A DNA stretch of 64,000 bases from Streptomyces sp. NBC_01306. Lineage in GTDB: Bacteria > Actinomycetota > Actinomycetes > Streptomycetales > Streptomycetaceae. The notes under the pieces were generated by a model. It saw nothing but the letters and a program-made list of their open reading frames with translations. It made no database searches and was not told where the DNA came from. The stretch spans positions 2,049,501 through 2,113,500 of the forward strand of contig NZ_JAPEPC010000001.1 in assembly GCF_026340465.1 (NCBI RefSeq), given 5' to 3'. This document shows positions 15,322-23,888 of the stretch, in pieces (positions within the stretch are counted from its first letter, which is position 1; every line of letters starts with the position of its first letter). The translations under genes were made by a program, and so were the position numbers.

Positions 15322-17238
15322 TCAGCCCATCGTCACCGTCAGGTACGTCTCCCCGGAACCGGGCGGGCGTGTCCAGGACACCGACTCGAAGGAATGCAGT
15401 CGGCCCTCGGTCAAGGCGAGGCGTGGCAGTGTGACGCCGTACTCATCCGCGACGGCGTCCAGCGCACGAGCCGCTGCGGCCGCATGGGCAGCCATGTCCG
15501 GGGGGCCGAAACCCAGGACGGCCGGGTCCAGTTCGGCCGGGATGGCGCCGGAGCTGTCCTCCACTGCTCCGGCCCGCACCGTGAACGCGTACAGCGGCGC
15601 CCCGCCCCGGGCGACCGAGACATGGAAGAGCGGGGCGGGCCGGTTCCACTCGCTCCACACCACGATCGCCCGGCCGCCGCCCGCGGAAGCTGCCTGCGCG
15701 GGAGAGACGAACCGGTCGCTGGAGAACCTGGCCGGGGACTCCTCCACTCCGAAGCTCCAGCCCGCTCCCGCCCGTCCGACGCTGAGCAGCGCCTTGTCGT
15801 CGTAACTGGAGAAACTCCGCTGACCGGGCCGGTGGTGACCGCTGACGTCCCAGCGTCTCAGCGGTGGGGAGAGCGCGGTGCCGGGCGACGAGCCGAGGAG
15901 TCCGGGCAGTTCGTCCGGGGCGGCCCCTTCGACCAGGACCATGCGGTAGTCGCACGGCGACGACTGCCCCGGTCGCAGTCCTCCGCCGCGTACGAGCCAG
16001 GACAGGCCGCCCGGGTCCTGGTCGCGGGCGGGGACCGGAGCCGGCCCCTGCTCGCCGCCGCGCGGGGTTGCCAGCAGCTCCGATCGCCGCTCGGCGGTGA
16101 GCACGGGAGCGAGCACGGGGTCGGCGAGCAGACCCACCGGGGCGATGTGGTCGGGGCCGAGCGGCTCCCACATCGGGACCACGGTGCGCAGGATCCGCCA
16201 GGCGGCGTCGGTGTCGCCCCAACGGGCCAGTTCGCGGGCCTCGTCGACCGCCTCGCCGAACGCGCCGCCCGGCCGGTAGCGGAAAGTCCCCTCGGTCATC
16301 TCGCGCAGGATGTCCGCCGCGGCCCGCGCGGTTTCGGGGAAGCGGTCGGCGTCGGCGAAGGGCAGGCCGTCCACGGAGCGGTGGCTGCCGAGCAGGTCGG
16401 CGGCGTGCAGGGGGAGCAACTCGGTGAGGAAGCGGGGGTCGCTGGGGTGCGGTGGCCGCCGGCCCGCCCCGTACGGCCCGCCCAGCTGTCCGATCTGGTG
16501 CAGCAGCTCGGTCACGCGCGGCCGGCCGTACCGCTGGGCCTCTCTCAGCAGTTCGGCCGCCTCTTCGTAACGGCCGCGCAGCGCCGCGATCCGGGCCCGG
16601 TCCACAGCGGCGTCCTGGGCTCGCGTCGTCCCGTTGACGAAGGCGGCGGCGCCCCGCTCCCCGTCCCGGCCTGCCTCCAGGTGGTGGAACTCCTGGTGCA
16701 TGGCGACCATGAATTCCGCGAACGACGGGTACCGCTCGGGGTCCGAGGCCCGCCAGGACGACCACACCCGCACCGCCCACTCGCCGTCCGGCCCGACGTC
16801 CTCCGGGTCGAGCAGCACATAGGTGGCGTCCGACTGGACATCCAGCTGGAGCGCGCGGGACCACAGGCCGACCTGCGCGCGCGTCTCCTCCGGGTTGTCC
16901 TCGTCGCCCCAGAACTCGTCGTAGTCCTCACCGAGACCGCTCGCGTCCTCGTGCCAGTGGGCCTCGCGGGTGCCTGCCAGCATCCAGACGAAGCCGCCCG
17001 CATGCCGCCAGCCGTCACTGACCCGTAAGAACTCCCGGTAGGACGGCGGTATTTCGCATCCGAGCCGCGCCTCCATGCGGGCGATGTCCGTATCGGTGGC
17101 AGGCGCGGCCCCGAGCCATCTGCGCTGTTGGTCCTCCAGGTCGTCCGGGCTCAAGTCCCCCGAGCGGCCCTGCGCGTCGGCCCACTCCTCGCTCCACCGG
17201 GTGAGGAACTGCCGCCAGTCGAAAGTCTTCGTATCCAT
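15322..17238 (-). CDS. Large SMI1/KNR4 (SUKH) family protein
   Basis: 638-aa cytosolic protein. About residues 30-190 form a SUKH domain (ARLGCEIPPSYREFLRVSDGWRHAGGFVWMLAG... WAVRVWSSWRASDPERYPSFAEFMVAMHQEF). The rest is an unclassified region of about 440 residues with a helical middle part (RARIAALRGRYEEAAELLREAQRYG) and a beta-rich end. SUKH proteins often act as immunity or chaperone-like proteins. Ordinary SUKH immunity proteins are only 130-200 aa, so the extension is notable. I chose ATG 17238; the frame runs on upstream to 18405, but that part is antisense to the PI-PLC gene. No toxin gene is adjacent. Confidence 0.83.
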   Translation of the reverse strand: MDTKTFDWRQFLTRWSEEWADAQGRSGDLSPDDLEDQQRRWLGAAPATDTDIARMEARLGCEIPPSYREFLRVSDGWRHAGGFVWMLAGTREAHWHEDASGLGEDYDEFWGDEDNPEETRAQVGLWSRALQLDVQSDATYVLLDPEDVGPDGEWAVRVWSSWRASDPERYPSFAEFMVAMHQEFHHLEAGRDGERGAAAFVNGTTRAQDAAVDRARIAALRGRYEEAAELLREAQRYGRPRVTELLHQIGQLGGPYGAGRRPPHPSDPRFLTELLPLHAADLLGSHRSVDGLPFADADRFPETARAAADILREMTEGTFRYRPGGAFGEAVDEARELARWGDTDAAWRILRTVVPMWEPLGPDHIAPVGLLADPVLAPVLTAERRSELLATPRGGEQGPAPVPARDQDPGGLSWLVRGGGLRPGQSSPCDYRMVLVEGAAPDELPGLLGSSPGTALSPPLRRWDVSGHHRPGQRSFSSYDDKALLSVGRAGAGWSFGVEESPARFSSDRFVSPAQAASAGGGRAIVVWSEWNRPAPLFHVSVARGGAPLYAFTVRAGAVEDSSGAIPAELDPAVLGFGPPDMAAHAAAAARALDAVADEYGVTLPRLALTEGRLHSFESVSWTRPPGSGETYLTVTMG

Positions 17239-17321
17239 ACCGGTGAATGCTTCCACCGGGCACTGACAGTCGGTCTGGCCGGCGTTCCGCGTACCCCACC
17301 GCGCGGAGCGGGAGCGTGCTG

Positions 17322-18287
17322 TCAGTGCCAGTTCCAGTCGATGAGGGTGCGCAGCGTGTCCGAGTGGAAGTCCGGGAAGTCCATGGGGACGACGCCGAGG
17401 TGCGTGGTGTCCGACAGCCGGCCGTTCAGATAGCTCTGCACTCCGGGCATGATCGCGTCCGCGTTGGTCTTGGGCCAGCCGCCGCCCGCGTAGCTGGTGA
17501 AGTTGATGTACATCAGCGCCGAATTCTGGTCGCCGGTGGCGTTGTCGAACTGCTGGGTGACCTTCGCGGTCTTCCGGGACGGCAGGGACAGCCCCTGGTA
17601 GATGTCCTGGAGCGAGAACCACTGGTTGGACAGGAAGTCGTTGTCGCCGCCCGGCCATTGCAGGATCGGCAGGTCGTTGTCGAACTGGGCGATCAGGACG
17701 ATGCGGCCGCGCGCCTCGCCGAGCGTCGGCGCCCGGTCGGTGAGGAGGAACCAGGGGCGCCAGCCCTTGGTGTCGAGGTAGCCGTTCAGGACGTCCTTGA
17801 AGCCCGCGCCGACATCGTTGTTGGTGCCGTCCTCCTTCTTCAGTCGCATCACGATCGTCTCTCCGGGATGCTGCTGAAGGAAGTCGCGGCACTGGGTGAG
17901 CACCCCGTCGAAGGTGATGCCCTGGTAGAACCCGGCGTGGTAGATCCCGAACGAGTCGCCCATATGGTCCTGGAGGCCGTTGGCCCGGATGTCCAGGAAC
18001 CGTATGCCGCGCTGGAGTTGCTCGGTGATCCCCCAGTTCTGGGTGTGCGACCACTCGGTGCCGTTGGCGGGATCGGTACAGCAGGAGTCGTGAGTACCGG
18101 GGATCGTCATCCGCAGCAGGGACAGCGCGTCGGGCAGCGCGCCCATCCAGTCGGCGGGAACCGCACTGCCGGTGGCGGCGGCCGCGCGCCGGGCGGTCGC
18201 GGCGTGCGCGGTGCCGCCGCCGGTCACGAGGGCGGCGGTGGTGACAGCGGCGGCGGAGCGTATGAGGGAGCGACGGCTCAGTGTCAT
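17322..18287 (-). CDS. Secreted phosphatidylinositol-specific phospholipase C domain protein
   Basis: 321-aa exported enzyme. The signal is of Tat type (SRRSLIRSAAAVTTAALVTGGGTAHAA). The PI-PLC X-like domain shows both catalytic histidines: IPGTHDSCC and YHAGFYQG. The substrate-site motifs DIRANG, IVMRLKKE and WFLLTD are also seen. It is expected to cleave phosphatidylinositol-type lipids, releasing diacylglycerol and a cyclic inositol phosphate. The length (about 285 mature residues) fits bacterial single-domain PI-PLC. Single gene between the SUKH and LOG-family genes. Confidence 0.9.
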   Translation of the reverse strand: MTLSRRSLIRSAAAVTTAALVTGGGTAHAATARRAAAATGSAVPADWMGALPDALSLLRMTIPGTHDSCCTDPANGTEWSHTQNWGITEQLQRGIRFLDIRANGLQDHMGDSFGIYHAGFYQGITFDGVLTQCRDFLQQHPGETIVMRLKKEDGTNNDVGAGFKDVLNGYLDTKGWRPWFLLTDRAPTLGEARGRIVLIAQFDNDLPILQWPGGDNDFLSNQWFSLQDIYQGLSLPSRKTAKVTQQFDNATGDQNSALMYINFTSYAGGGWPKTNADAIMPGVQSYLNGRLSDTTHLGVVPMDFPDFHSDTLRTLIDWNWH

Positions 18288-18442
18288 GGGGCGGTTCCTG
18301 CCCCGCCGGAAGGCGTTCGCAACATCGGGCCGCGCTTGTTGCGCCTGCCCGCCGCTCAGGTCCTGTCCGGCCGGTCCTCATGGGCCGTGATCCGGCCTTC
18401 GGCACCGCGGTCCCGGCGCCCCGTTGCCTCGGCGCTCCGCGG

Positions 18443-18504
18443 CCGGCAGGCCGGGTCCGCGAAGTCGCTCCTGGCTCACGACTTTCGCGGACCCGGCCTG
18501 CCGG
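18443..18504. terminator. Very long hairpin downstream of the LOG-family gene
   Basis: A 25-bp stem with a single bulged base: 18443-18467 (ccggcaggccgggtccgcg...) pairs with 18479-18504, with an 11-nt loop. It lies directly after the LOG-family stop (18515) and also upstream of the PI-PLC gene on the same strand, so it separates the two. Confidence 0.88.
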
Positions 18505-18514
18505 GAGGAGCGGG

Positions 18515-19270
18515 CTACAGTCCCGTCTCCTTGGTCACCAGGGCGACCGCCTCGTCCACGTCGTCCGTGACGTGGAACAGCAGCAGATCGCGCTCCGACG
18601 CCTTGCCCTGGGCGATCACCGTCCCGCGCAGCCAGTCGACCAGGCCGCCCCAGTACTCCGTACCGAAGAGCACGATCGGGAACCGGGTGACCTTCCGGGT
18701 CTGGACCAGGGTCAGTGCCTCGAACAGTTCGTCCAGGGTGCCGAGGCCGCCCGGCAGGACCACGAAGCCCTGCGCGTACTTCACGAACATCGTCTTGCGG
18801 ACGAAGAAGTAGCGGAAGTTCACCCCGATGTCGACGTGCTGGTTGAGGCCCTGCTCGAAGGGCAGCTCGATCCCCAGCCCGACCGAGACGCCGTTGGCCT
18901 CCCTGGCGCCCTTGTTCGCCGCCTCCATCGCACCGGGGCCGCCGCCGGTGATGACCGCGAAGCCCGCGTCGACCAGCGCGCGGCCGATCCGTACCCCCGC
19001 CTCGTACTCCGGTGAACCCGGCGCGGTGCGGGCCGACCCGAAGACGCTGATCGCGCTGGGCAGTTCGGCCAGTGCGCCGAAGCCCTCCACGAACTCCGAC
19101 TGGATGCGCATGACCCGCCAGGGGTCGGTGTGCAGCCAGTCGGCCGGGCCCTTCTCCGTGGTGTCGAGCAGCCGCTGGTCGGTGGTGCCGGGCTGGACCT
19201 GGTCCCGGCGGCGCACCACCGGGCCGAGCCGCTGTTCCTCCGGCGCCGGTGCTCCCTCAGGGTTGCCCAT
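18515..19270 (-). CDS. TIGR00730 / LOG-family Rossmann protein
   Basis: 251-aa member of the LOG family; characterised members release cytokinin bases from their nucleotide 5'-phosphates. The signature is clear: ITGGGPGAMEAANKGA and VLPGGLGTLDELFEALTLVQT. Start ATG 19270 with GGAGGG eight bases upstream. The gene lies directly downstream of dapE on the same strand, as Rv1205 lies near dapE in mycobacteria. The long N-terminal extension (about 60 residues before AISVFGSAR) is typical of the actinobacterial type. Substrate here not proven. Confidence 0.9.
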   Translation of the reverse strand: MGNPEGAPAPEEQRLGPVVRRRDQVQPGTTDQRLLDTTEKGPADWLHTDPWRVMRIQSEFVEGFGALAELPSAISVFGSARTAPGSPEYEAGVRIGRALVDAGFAVITGGGPGAMEAANKGAREANGVSVGLGIELPFEQGLNQHVDIGVNFRYFFVRKTMFVKYAQGFVVLPGGLGTLDELFEALTLVQTRKVTRFPIVLFGTEYWGGLVDWLRGTVIAQGKASERDLLLFHVTDDVDEAVALVTKETGL

Positions 19271-19335
19271 GTTGTGCTCCCTCCGCTGTACGTGTTCACA
19301 CAGCCTAGGTCTGCACGTGTGACGAATGAGGAAAT

Positions 19336-20415
19336 TCAGGCCGTCAGCCAGGCGCGGAGTCGTTCCTCGGTGTGCGAGATCCTGGTGATGTCGACCCGCT
19401 CGTCGCGCTTGTGCGCGAGCAGCGGGTTGCCGGGGCCGTAGTTCACCGCGGGGACCCCGAGCGCGCTGAAGCGCGACACGTCCGTCCAGCCGAACTTGGG
19501 GCGGGCCTCGCCGCCGACCGCCGCCATGAAGGCCGCCGCCGCCGGGTGCGAGAGGCCGGGGAGCGCGCCGCCGGTGTGGTCGTCGACGATGAACTCGTCG
19601 ATGTCGCAGTCGGCGAAGAACTCCTTCACGTACGCCAGTGCCTGCTCCTCGCTGCGGTCCGGCGCGTAACGGAAGTTGACCACCACCGTGCAGGCGTCCG
19701 GGATGACGTTGTTGGCCACGCCCCCCTCGATCCGTACGGCGTTGAGGCCCTCGTGGAACTCCAGGCCGTCGATCACCGGCCTGCGCGGCTCGTACGCGGC
19801 CAGCTTCGCCAGGATCGGGGCGGCGGAGTGGATCGCGTTGGACCCCATCCAGGCGCGCGCCGAGTGGGAGCGCTCGCCCTTGGTGCGCAGGATGACCCGG
19901 AGCGTGCCCTGGCAGCCGCCCTCGACCTCGCCGTCGGAGGATTCGAGCAGGACGGCGAAGTCCGCCGCGAGCCAGTCGGGGTGCGTCTCGGACACGTGCT
20001 TGAGGCCGTTGAGTTCGGCCGCGACCTCTTCGTTGTCGTAGAAGACGAAGGTGAGGTCCCGGTTGGGCTCGGGCACGGTCGCCGCGATCCGCAGCTGTAC
20101 CGCCACGCCCGACTTCATGTCACAGCTGCCGCAGCCCCACAGGACGCCGTTCTCGTCGAGCCGCGACGGGACGTTGTCCGCGATCGGCACGGTGTCGAGG
20201 TGTCCGGCCAGCACGACCCGCTCGGCGCGGCCGAGGTGTGTCCGGGCGACGACGTTGTTGCCGTACCGGTCGACCGTCAGGTGCGGCAGTGCCCTCAGCG
20301 CCTCCTCCACAGCGTCGGCGAGGGGCTTCTCGGTGCCGCTCACGGACGGGAAGTCGACCAGCTGTGCGGTCAGGGCCGGGGCATCGAGTGCGAGGTCAAG
20401 CGGGGTCTCTGACAT
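19336..20415 (-). CDS. dapE: Succinyl-diaminopimelate desuccinylase
   Basis: 359-aa zinc M20 peptidase-family enzyme of the lysine / meso-DAP pathway. It hydrolyses N-succinyl-LL-2,6-diaminopimelate. Metal and catalytic residues are visible: LAGHLDTVPI, GCGSCDMKSG, FYDNEEVA, and a late His in LLAHKRDERVD. The start ATG 20415 (MSETPLDLALDAPAL) is the family start; upstream residues overlap the divergent gene. It works with dapC nearby. It is divergently transcribed with only about 30 bp to the next gene. Confidence 0.95.
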   Translation of the reverse strand: MSETPLDLALDAPALTAQLVDFPSVSGTEKPLADAVEEALRALPHLTVDRYGNNVVARTHLGRAERVVLAGHLDTVPIADNVPSRLDENGVLWGCGSCDMKSGVAVQLRIAATVPEPNRDLTFVFYDNEEVAAELNGLKHVSETHPDWLAADFAVLLESSDGEVEGGCQGTLRVILRTKGERSHSARAWMGSNAIHSAAPILAKLAAYEPRRPVIDGLEFHEGLNAVRIEGGVANNVIPDACTVVVNFRYAPDRSEEQALAYVKEFFADCDIDEFIVDDHTGGALPGLSHPAAAAFMAAVGGEARPKFGWTDVSRFSALGVPAVNYGPGNPLLAHKRDERVDITRISHTEERLRAWLTA

Positions 20416-20444
20416 GGCTCTGACCCTAACCCGGCTCCAGTACG
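20416..20444. promoter_or_regulatory. Very short divergent intergenic region (dapE / 315-aa protein)
   Basis: Only 29 bp (38 bp if the GTG at 20454 is used) separate two divergent starts, so each promoter must overlap the other gene's leader or coding part. Transcription of one gene should affect the other. Confidence 0.5.
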
Positions 20445-21392
20445 GTGGGCCTCGTGTCCCAGCCCACTGCCGCGCCACACTGCGGCCGCTTCTTCCGGAT
20501 CGTGGCCGCCGTCGCCGTGCTGCTGGCGCTGGCGGGCTATGTCCTGGTGCAGTACATCAGCGGTGGCGGCAGTGGTCCGCGCTGCACGGCTCAGGGCGGC
20601 GACGGGACCAGCTACCGGCTGAGCCCGGAGCAGGCCGTCAACGCGGCGACGATCTCCGCAGTGGGAACCTCGCGCGGAATGCCGGAGCGCGCGGTGACCA
20701 TCGCGCTGGCGACCGCGCTCCAGGAGTCGGAGCTGCACAATCTCGACCACGGCGACCGCGACTCGCTCGGGCTCTTCCAGCAGCGGCCGTCGCAGGGCTG
20801 GGGCACGGCCAAGCAGGTCATGGATCCGGTCTACGCGTCGGGGAAGTTCTACGAGCACCTCGGGAAGATCCACGACTACTCGCGGCTGCCGCTGACGGTC
20901 GCCGCGCAGGAGGTGCAGCGCAGCGGCTTCCCGCAGGCGTACGCGAAGCAGGAGCCGGACGCCCAGCTGCTCGCGGCCGCACTGACCGGCAGGTCGCCCG
21001 CCTCGTTCTCCTGCGCGGCGACGAAGAGCAGCCTGGCGGGCGATCCGGCCGCGGTGCGCGCCGCGCTGAAGCGGGACTTCGGGTCCGGCGTGCTGCCCTC
21101 CGGGAAGTCGGCGCAGCCTTCGGAGGTCCGGCTGCCGGTCCGTACGACCACGGCGCGGGCCGTCGGGGCGCCAGGCACCGGGTCCGTCCAGCAGCGCGGC
21201 TGGGAGCTCGCGTACTGGGCGGTGGCCAACTCGGCCGCCCTCCACATCCAGCAGGTCTCCTACGCGGGCCAGGAGTGGACCGCGGCGACAAACCACGCAC
21301 CGTGGCGCAGAACGGACACCACGCAGACCGTTTCGACGGGGCGGAGTGCGGGCCAGGGCGCCACCGAAGTCCGTATCGCCCTCACGAAATAG
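20445..21392 (+). CDS. Membrane-anchored lysozyme/transglycosylase-like protein
   Basis: 315-aa protein with one N-terminal membrane helix (IVAAVAVLLALAGYVLVQYIS) and an outer part. The region ATALQESELHNLDHGDRDSLGLFQQRPSQGWGTAKQVMDPVYASGKFYEHL resembles the catalytic-Glu segment and Gly/Gln-rich loop of lytic transglycosylase/lysozyme-fold proteins. Homologs in databases are often wrongly named 'heavy metal transporter'. GTG 20445 is the longest start; GTG 20454 (VSQPTAAPHC) is equally possible. A cell-wall role is likely but inferred. Confidence 0.8.
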   Translation: MGLVSQPTAAPHCGRFFRIVAAVAVLLALAGYVLVQYISGGGSGPRCTAQGGDGTSYRLSPEQAVNAATISAVGTSRGMPERAVTIALATALQESELHNLDHGDRDSLGLFQQRPSQGWGTAKQVMDPVYASGKFYEHLGKIHDYSRLPLTVAAQEVQRSGFPQAYAKQEPDAQLLAAALTGRSPASFSCAATKSSLAGDPAAVRAALKRDFGSGVLPSGKSAQPSEVRLPVRTTTARAVGAPGTGSVQQRGWELAYWAVANSAALHIQQVSYAGQEWTAATNHAPWRRTDTTQTVSTGRSAGQGATEVRIALTK

Positions 21393-21702
21393 CGCCGGAA
21401 ACGGACTCGTACGGGTACGCGATCCGTCACCCGGAAGCGGCTCCCCCGGCCCGCCGGGGGCGCCTTTCGCGGCCCCTCCGGGCGTTCTCGGCGAGCCTCC
21501 GGGGACCCCGTGGGAGGCAAGGGGAGTGACGGTTCAGCAGCCCCGCCGACGGGCCTCTGTTTGTCCGTTTTTATCCGAAAACGATAATGCGACGCATTGC
21601 AGACTCTTTACCTTGGTGCACCGCAACTTCCCCCTCCCCCCGAGCGGTTGTCACAGCGTCCGAACGCCGGACAGTCCAGTCCCCTCCCGCTCAAGGAGCA
21701 CC
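21393..21702. promoter_or_regulatory. Intergenic region with terminator and promoter-like AT-rich block
   Basis: 310 bp. A hairpin at 21441-21462 (stem cccccggc / gccggggg) ends the upstream gene. An unusually AT-rich stretch (tttgtccgtttttatccgaaaacgataatgcg, about 21560-21591) is the likely promoter of the small secreted protein gene. AAGGAG precedes its ATG. No other gene is seen. Confidence 0.65.
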
Positions 21703-22122
21703 ATGTCCCTCTCCCTGACCCGTCGGATCGCCCGTACCGCGCTGCTGATCGCGGCGGGCGCGGCCCCCGTGGTCGGTGCGGCCGGCGTCGCAAGCGCCGC
21801 GGAACTCCCGCAGACCCCGAACCTGGGCGGCGTGACCGCCCTCGACGGCGCCGGCCTGGGCAACTCCGTCGACAGTGCGGCCCGGACGACCACCGGTATG
21901 GCCGGTGACACCGGCAGCAAGGCCGTCAAGAAGACCGTCCCGGCCGCGGGCAAGACCGTCGGCGCCGTCGGCAAGACCGCCGCTCCGGCCGCCCAGAAGG
22001 CCGCGGGCGACACCGCGGGCAGCGCGGGCACCCTGGTCGGCGGCACCGCGCAGAGCGCCGGCGGCACCCTGCCGTCCGCGGGCAAGCTGCCGGTCAACGG
22101 CGGCCTGCCGCTCGGCCAGTAG
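21703..22122 (+). CDS. Small secreted Ala/Gly/Thr-rich protein
   Basis: 139-aa exported protein. The N-terminus (MSLSLTRRIARTALLIAAGAAPVVGAAGVASAAELP) is a clear signal peptide with AxA cleavage before ELP. The mature part is low-complexity and repetitive (KTVPAAGKTVGAVGKTAAPAAQKAAGDTAG, GTLVGGTAQSAGGTLPSAG), with no cysteines. The start ATG 21703 has AAGGAG seven bases upstream. Secreted proteins of this kind are common in Streptomyces and are often developmentally expressed. No function can be assigned. Confidence 0.85.
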   Translation: MSLSLTRRIARTALLIAAGAAPVVGAAGVASAAELPQTPNLGGVTALDGAGLGNSVDSAARTTTGMAGDTGSKAVKKTVPAAGKTVGAVGKTAAPAAQKAAGDTAGSAGTLVGGTAQSAGGTLPSAGKLPVNGGLPLGQ

Positions 22123-22175
22123 GACCCGGCCGGCATTCGGCCGGCAGGACCGGCCACTACGACTCGGCCGACAGC

Positions 22176-22218
22176 AAGGGGCCCCGGGGAGTTCACAGCT
22201 CACTCCCCGGGGCCCCTT
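22176..22218. terminator. Bidirectional terminator between convergent genes
   Basis: A perfect 17-bp stem (aaggggccccggggagt with actccccggggcccctt) has a 9-nt loop. The 3' arm ends in ...cccctt on plus and the mirror on minus. It serves the small secreted protein gene and dapC. Confidence 0.93.
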
Positions 22219-22255
22219 CCGCGTACGGACCGCGCTCTCGCAGCCGGCGGGCTGC

Positions 22256-23368
22256 TCAGTCGGTGGACTGCTTCTCGCCCAGCCGCTTCACCGCGGCGGC
22301 CACCCGCTCGTCCGTGGCCGTCAGTGCGACGCGGACGAAGCGCTCGCCCGCCACGCCGTAGAAGTCACCGGGCGCCACCAGGATGCCCAGCTCCGCGAGG
22401 TGGGCGACGGTGTCCCAGCACTCCTCGTCGCGGGTCGCCCACAGGTAGAGGCTGGCCTCGCTGTGCTCGATCCGGAAGCCGTGCGCCTCCAGCGCGGTCC
22501 GCAGCGCGGTGCGCCGGGCCAGGTACCGCTCCCGCTGCTCCGTCACATGGGCGTCGTCGCCGAGCGCGGCCACCACCGCGGCCTGTACGGGCGCGGCCGT
22601 CATCATCCCGCCGTGCTTGCGGATCTGGAGCAGCTCGCCGAGTACGGCGGAGTCGCCCGCGATGAACGCGGCACGGTAGCCGGCCAGGTTGGAGCGCTTG
22701 GAGAGCGAGTGGACGGCGACCAGACCCTCGTACGTACCGCCGCAGACATCGGGGTGGAGCACGGAGACCGGTTCGGCCTCCCAGCCCAGCTCGAAGTAGC
22801 ACTCGTCGCTCGCGATCAGGATGCCGTGCTCACGCGCCCAGGCCACGATCCGGACCAGCTCGTCCCGGCCGAGTACCTGACCGGTCGGGTTCGACGGCGA
22901 GTTGAGCCAGAGCAGCCTGAGCCCCTCGGGGTCCAGCTCCGTCGGGTCGTCGTACACGACCGGCTCCGCGCCGCAGAGCCGCGCGCCCACCTCGTACGTC
23001 GGGTAGGCGAGCCGCGGGTACGCCACCCGGTCACCGGCGCCCAGGCCGAGCTGCGTGGGCAGCCAGGCCACCAGCTCCTTGGAGCCGACGACGGGCAGCA
23101 CGTTGGTGTGCGCGACCTCGCTCGCGCCGAGCCTGCGCTCGCACCAGCCGCTGATCGCGTCCCGCAGCTCGCGGGTCCCCCACACCGTGGGATACCCCGG
23201 CGAGTCGGCCGCCGCGACGAGCGCCTCGCGCACGATCAGGGGGACCGGGTCGACCGGTGTGCCGACGGAGAGGTCCACGATGCCGTCCGGGTGGGCGGCG
23301 GCCGTCGCCTTGTACGGCTCCAGCTTGTCCCAGGGGAAGGCGGGGAGGCGCGATGAGAGTGCGGACAC
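22256..23368 (-). CDS. dapC: Succinyldiaminopimelate transaminase
   Basis: 370-aa fold-type I PLP aminotransferase of the lysine/DAP pathway, actinobacterial DapC type. The PLP lysine is in SLSKRSNLAGYRAAF, with the phosphate and substrate motifs NSPSNPTGQVL and SDECYFELGW. It makes N-succinyl-2-amino-6-ketopimelate into the diaminopimelate precursor that DapE then desuccinylates. Start ATG 23368. It follows the ferredoxin gene on the same strand; in M. tuberculosis fdxC and dapC are likewise adjacent (Rv1177-Rv1178). Confidence 0.93.
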   Translation of the reverse strand: MSALSSRLPAFPWDKLEPYKATAAAHPDGIVDLSVGTPVDPVPLIVREALVAAADSPGYPTVWGTRELRDAISGWCERRLGASEVAHTNVLPVVGSKELVAWLPTQLGLGAGDRVAYPRLAYPTYEVGARLCGAEPVVYDDPTELDPEGLRLLWLNSPSNPTGQVLGRDELVRIVAWAREHGILIASDECYFELGWEAEPVSVLHPDVCGGTYEGLVAVHSLSKRSNLAGYRAAFIAGDSAVLGELLQIRKHGGMMTAAPVQAAVVAALGDDAHVTEQRERYLARRTALRTALEAHGFRIEHSEASLYLWATRDEECWDTVAHLAELGILVAPGDFYGVAGERFVRVALTATDERVAAAVKRLGEKQSTD

Positions 23369-23407
23369 GGGCTTTCACTTTCTCGTACGGGCGGACAGCG
23401 AATGCCG

Positions 23408-23441
23408 CGGTCCCGTACGGCGAGAGTGCCGTACGGGACCG
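23408..23441. terminator. Hairpin between ferredoxin and dapC genes
   Basis: A perfect 14-bp stem (cggtcccgtacggc with gccgtacgggaccg) has a 6-nt loop, right after the ferredoxin stop. It would limit read-through into dapC. Confidence 0.88.
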
Positions 23442-23454
23442 GTTCGCTACGGGG

Positions 23455-23775
23455 TCAGCCGTTCTGCGGAGGCAGCGCCGCGATGAAGGGGTGGTCGCGC
23501 TCGATCAGGCCGAGCTTGGAGGCGCCACCGGGCGAGCCGAGCTCGTCGAAGTATTCGACGTTCGCCTTGTAGTAGTCCTTCCACTCCTCCGGGGTGTCGT
23601 CCTCGTAGAAGATCGCTTCCACCGGACAGACCGGCTCACAGGCACCACAGTCGACGCATTCGTCCGGGTGGATGTACAAGGACCGGGAGCCCTCGTAGAT
23701 GCAGTCGACGGGGCACTCCTCGATGCACGCCTTGTCCTTGACGTCGACACAAGGCTGCGCGATGACGTAAGTCAC
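23455..23775 (-). CDS. fdxA: 7Fe ferredoxin (3Fe-4S/4Fe-4S)
   Basis: 106-aa cytosolic electron carrier. Cysteine spacing is that of seven-iron ferredoxins: CVDVKDKACIEECPVDC for the first half, and CVDCGACEPVCP for the second [4Fe-4S] cluster. The C-terminal extension (EEWKDYYKANVEYFDELGSPGGASKLG) is typical of the actinobacterial FdxA/FdxC type. Start ATG 23775. Upstream on the other strand is a GNAT gene. It probably supplies electrons to P450s or other redox enzymes. Confidence 0.95.
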   Translation of the reverse strand: MTYVIAQPCVDVKDKACIEECPVDCIYEGSRSLYIHPDECVDCGACEPVCPVEAIFYEDDTPEEWKDYYKANVEYFDELGSPGGASKLGLIERDHPFIAALPPQNG

Positions 23776-23888
23776 GCTGTCGTTCCTCCTCGGTAGGGCT
23801 GCTCTGCGCGGGAGCGCGGCGTCGTCGATGCCCGCACCTAGTATCTCCGTTCCTGGGCGCGATCCGAACAGGAGGGGCGGAGAGAGCT

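Noticed and set aside
17239..18405. N-terminal extension of the SUKH frame
   Set aside because: It is antisense to the PI-PLC gene and has repetitive Arg/Pro composition typical of a shadow frame.
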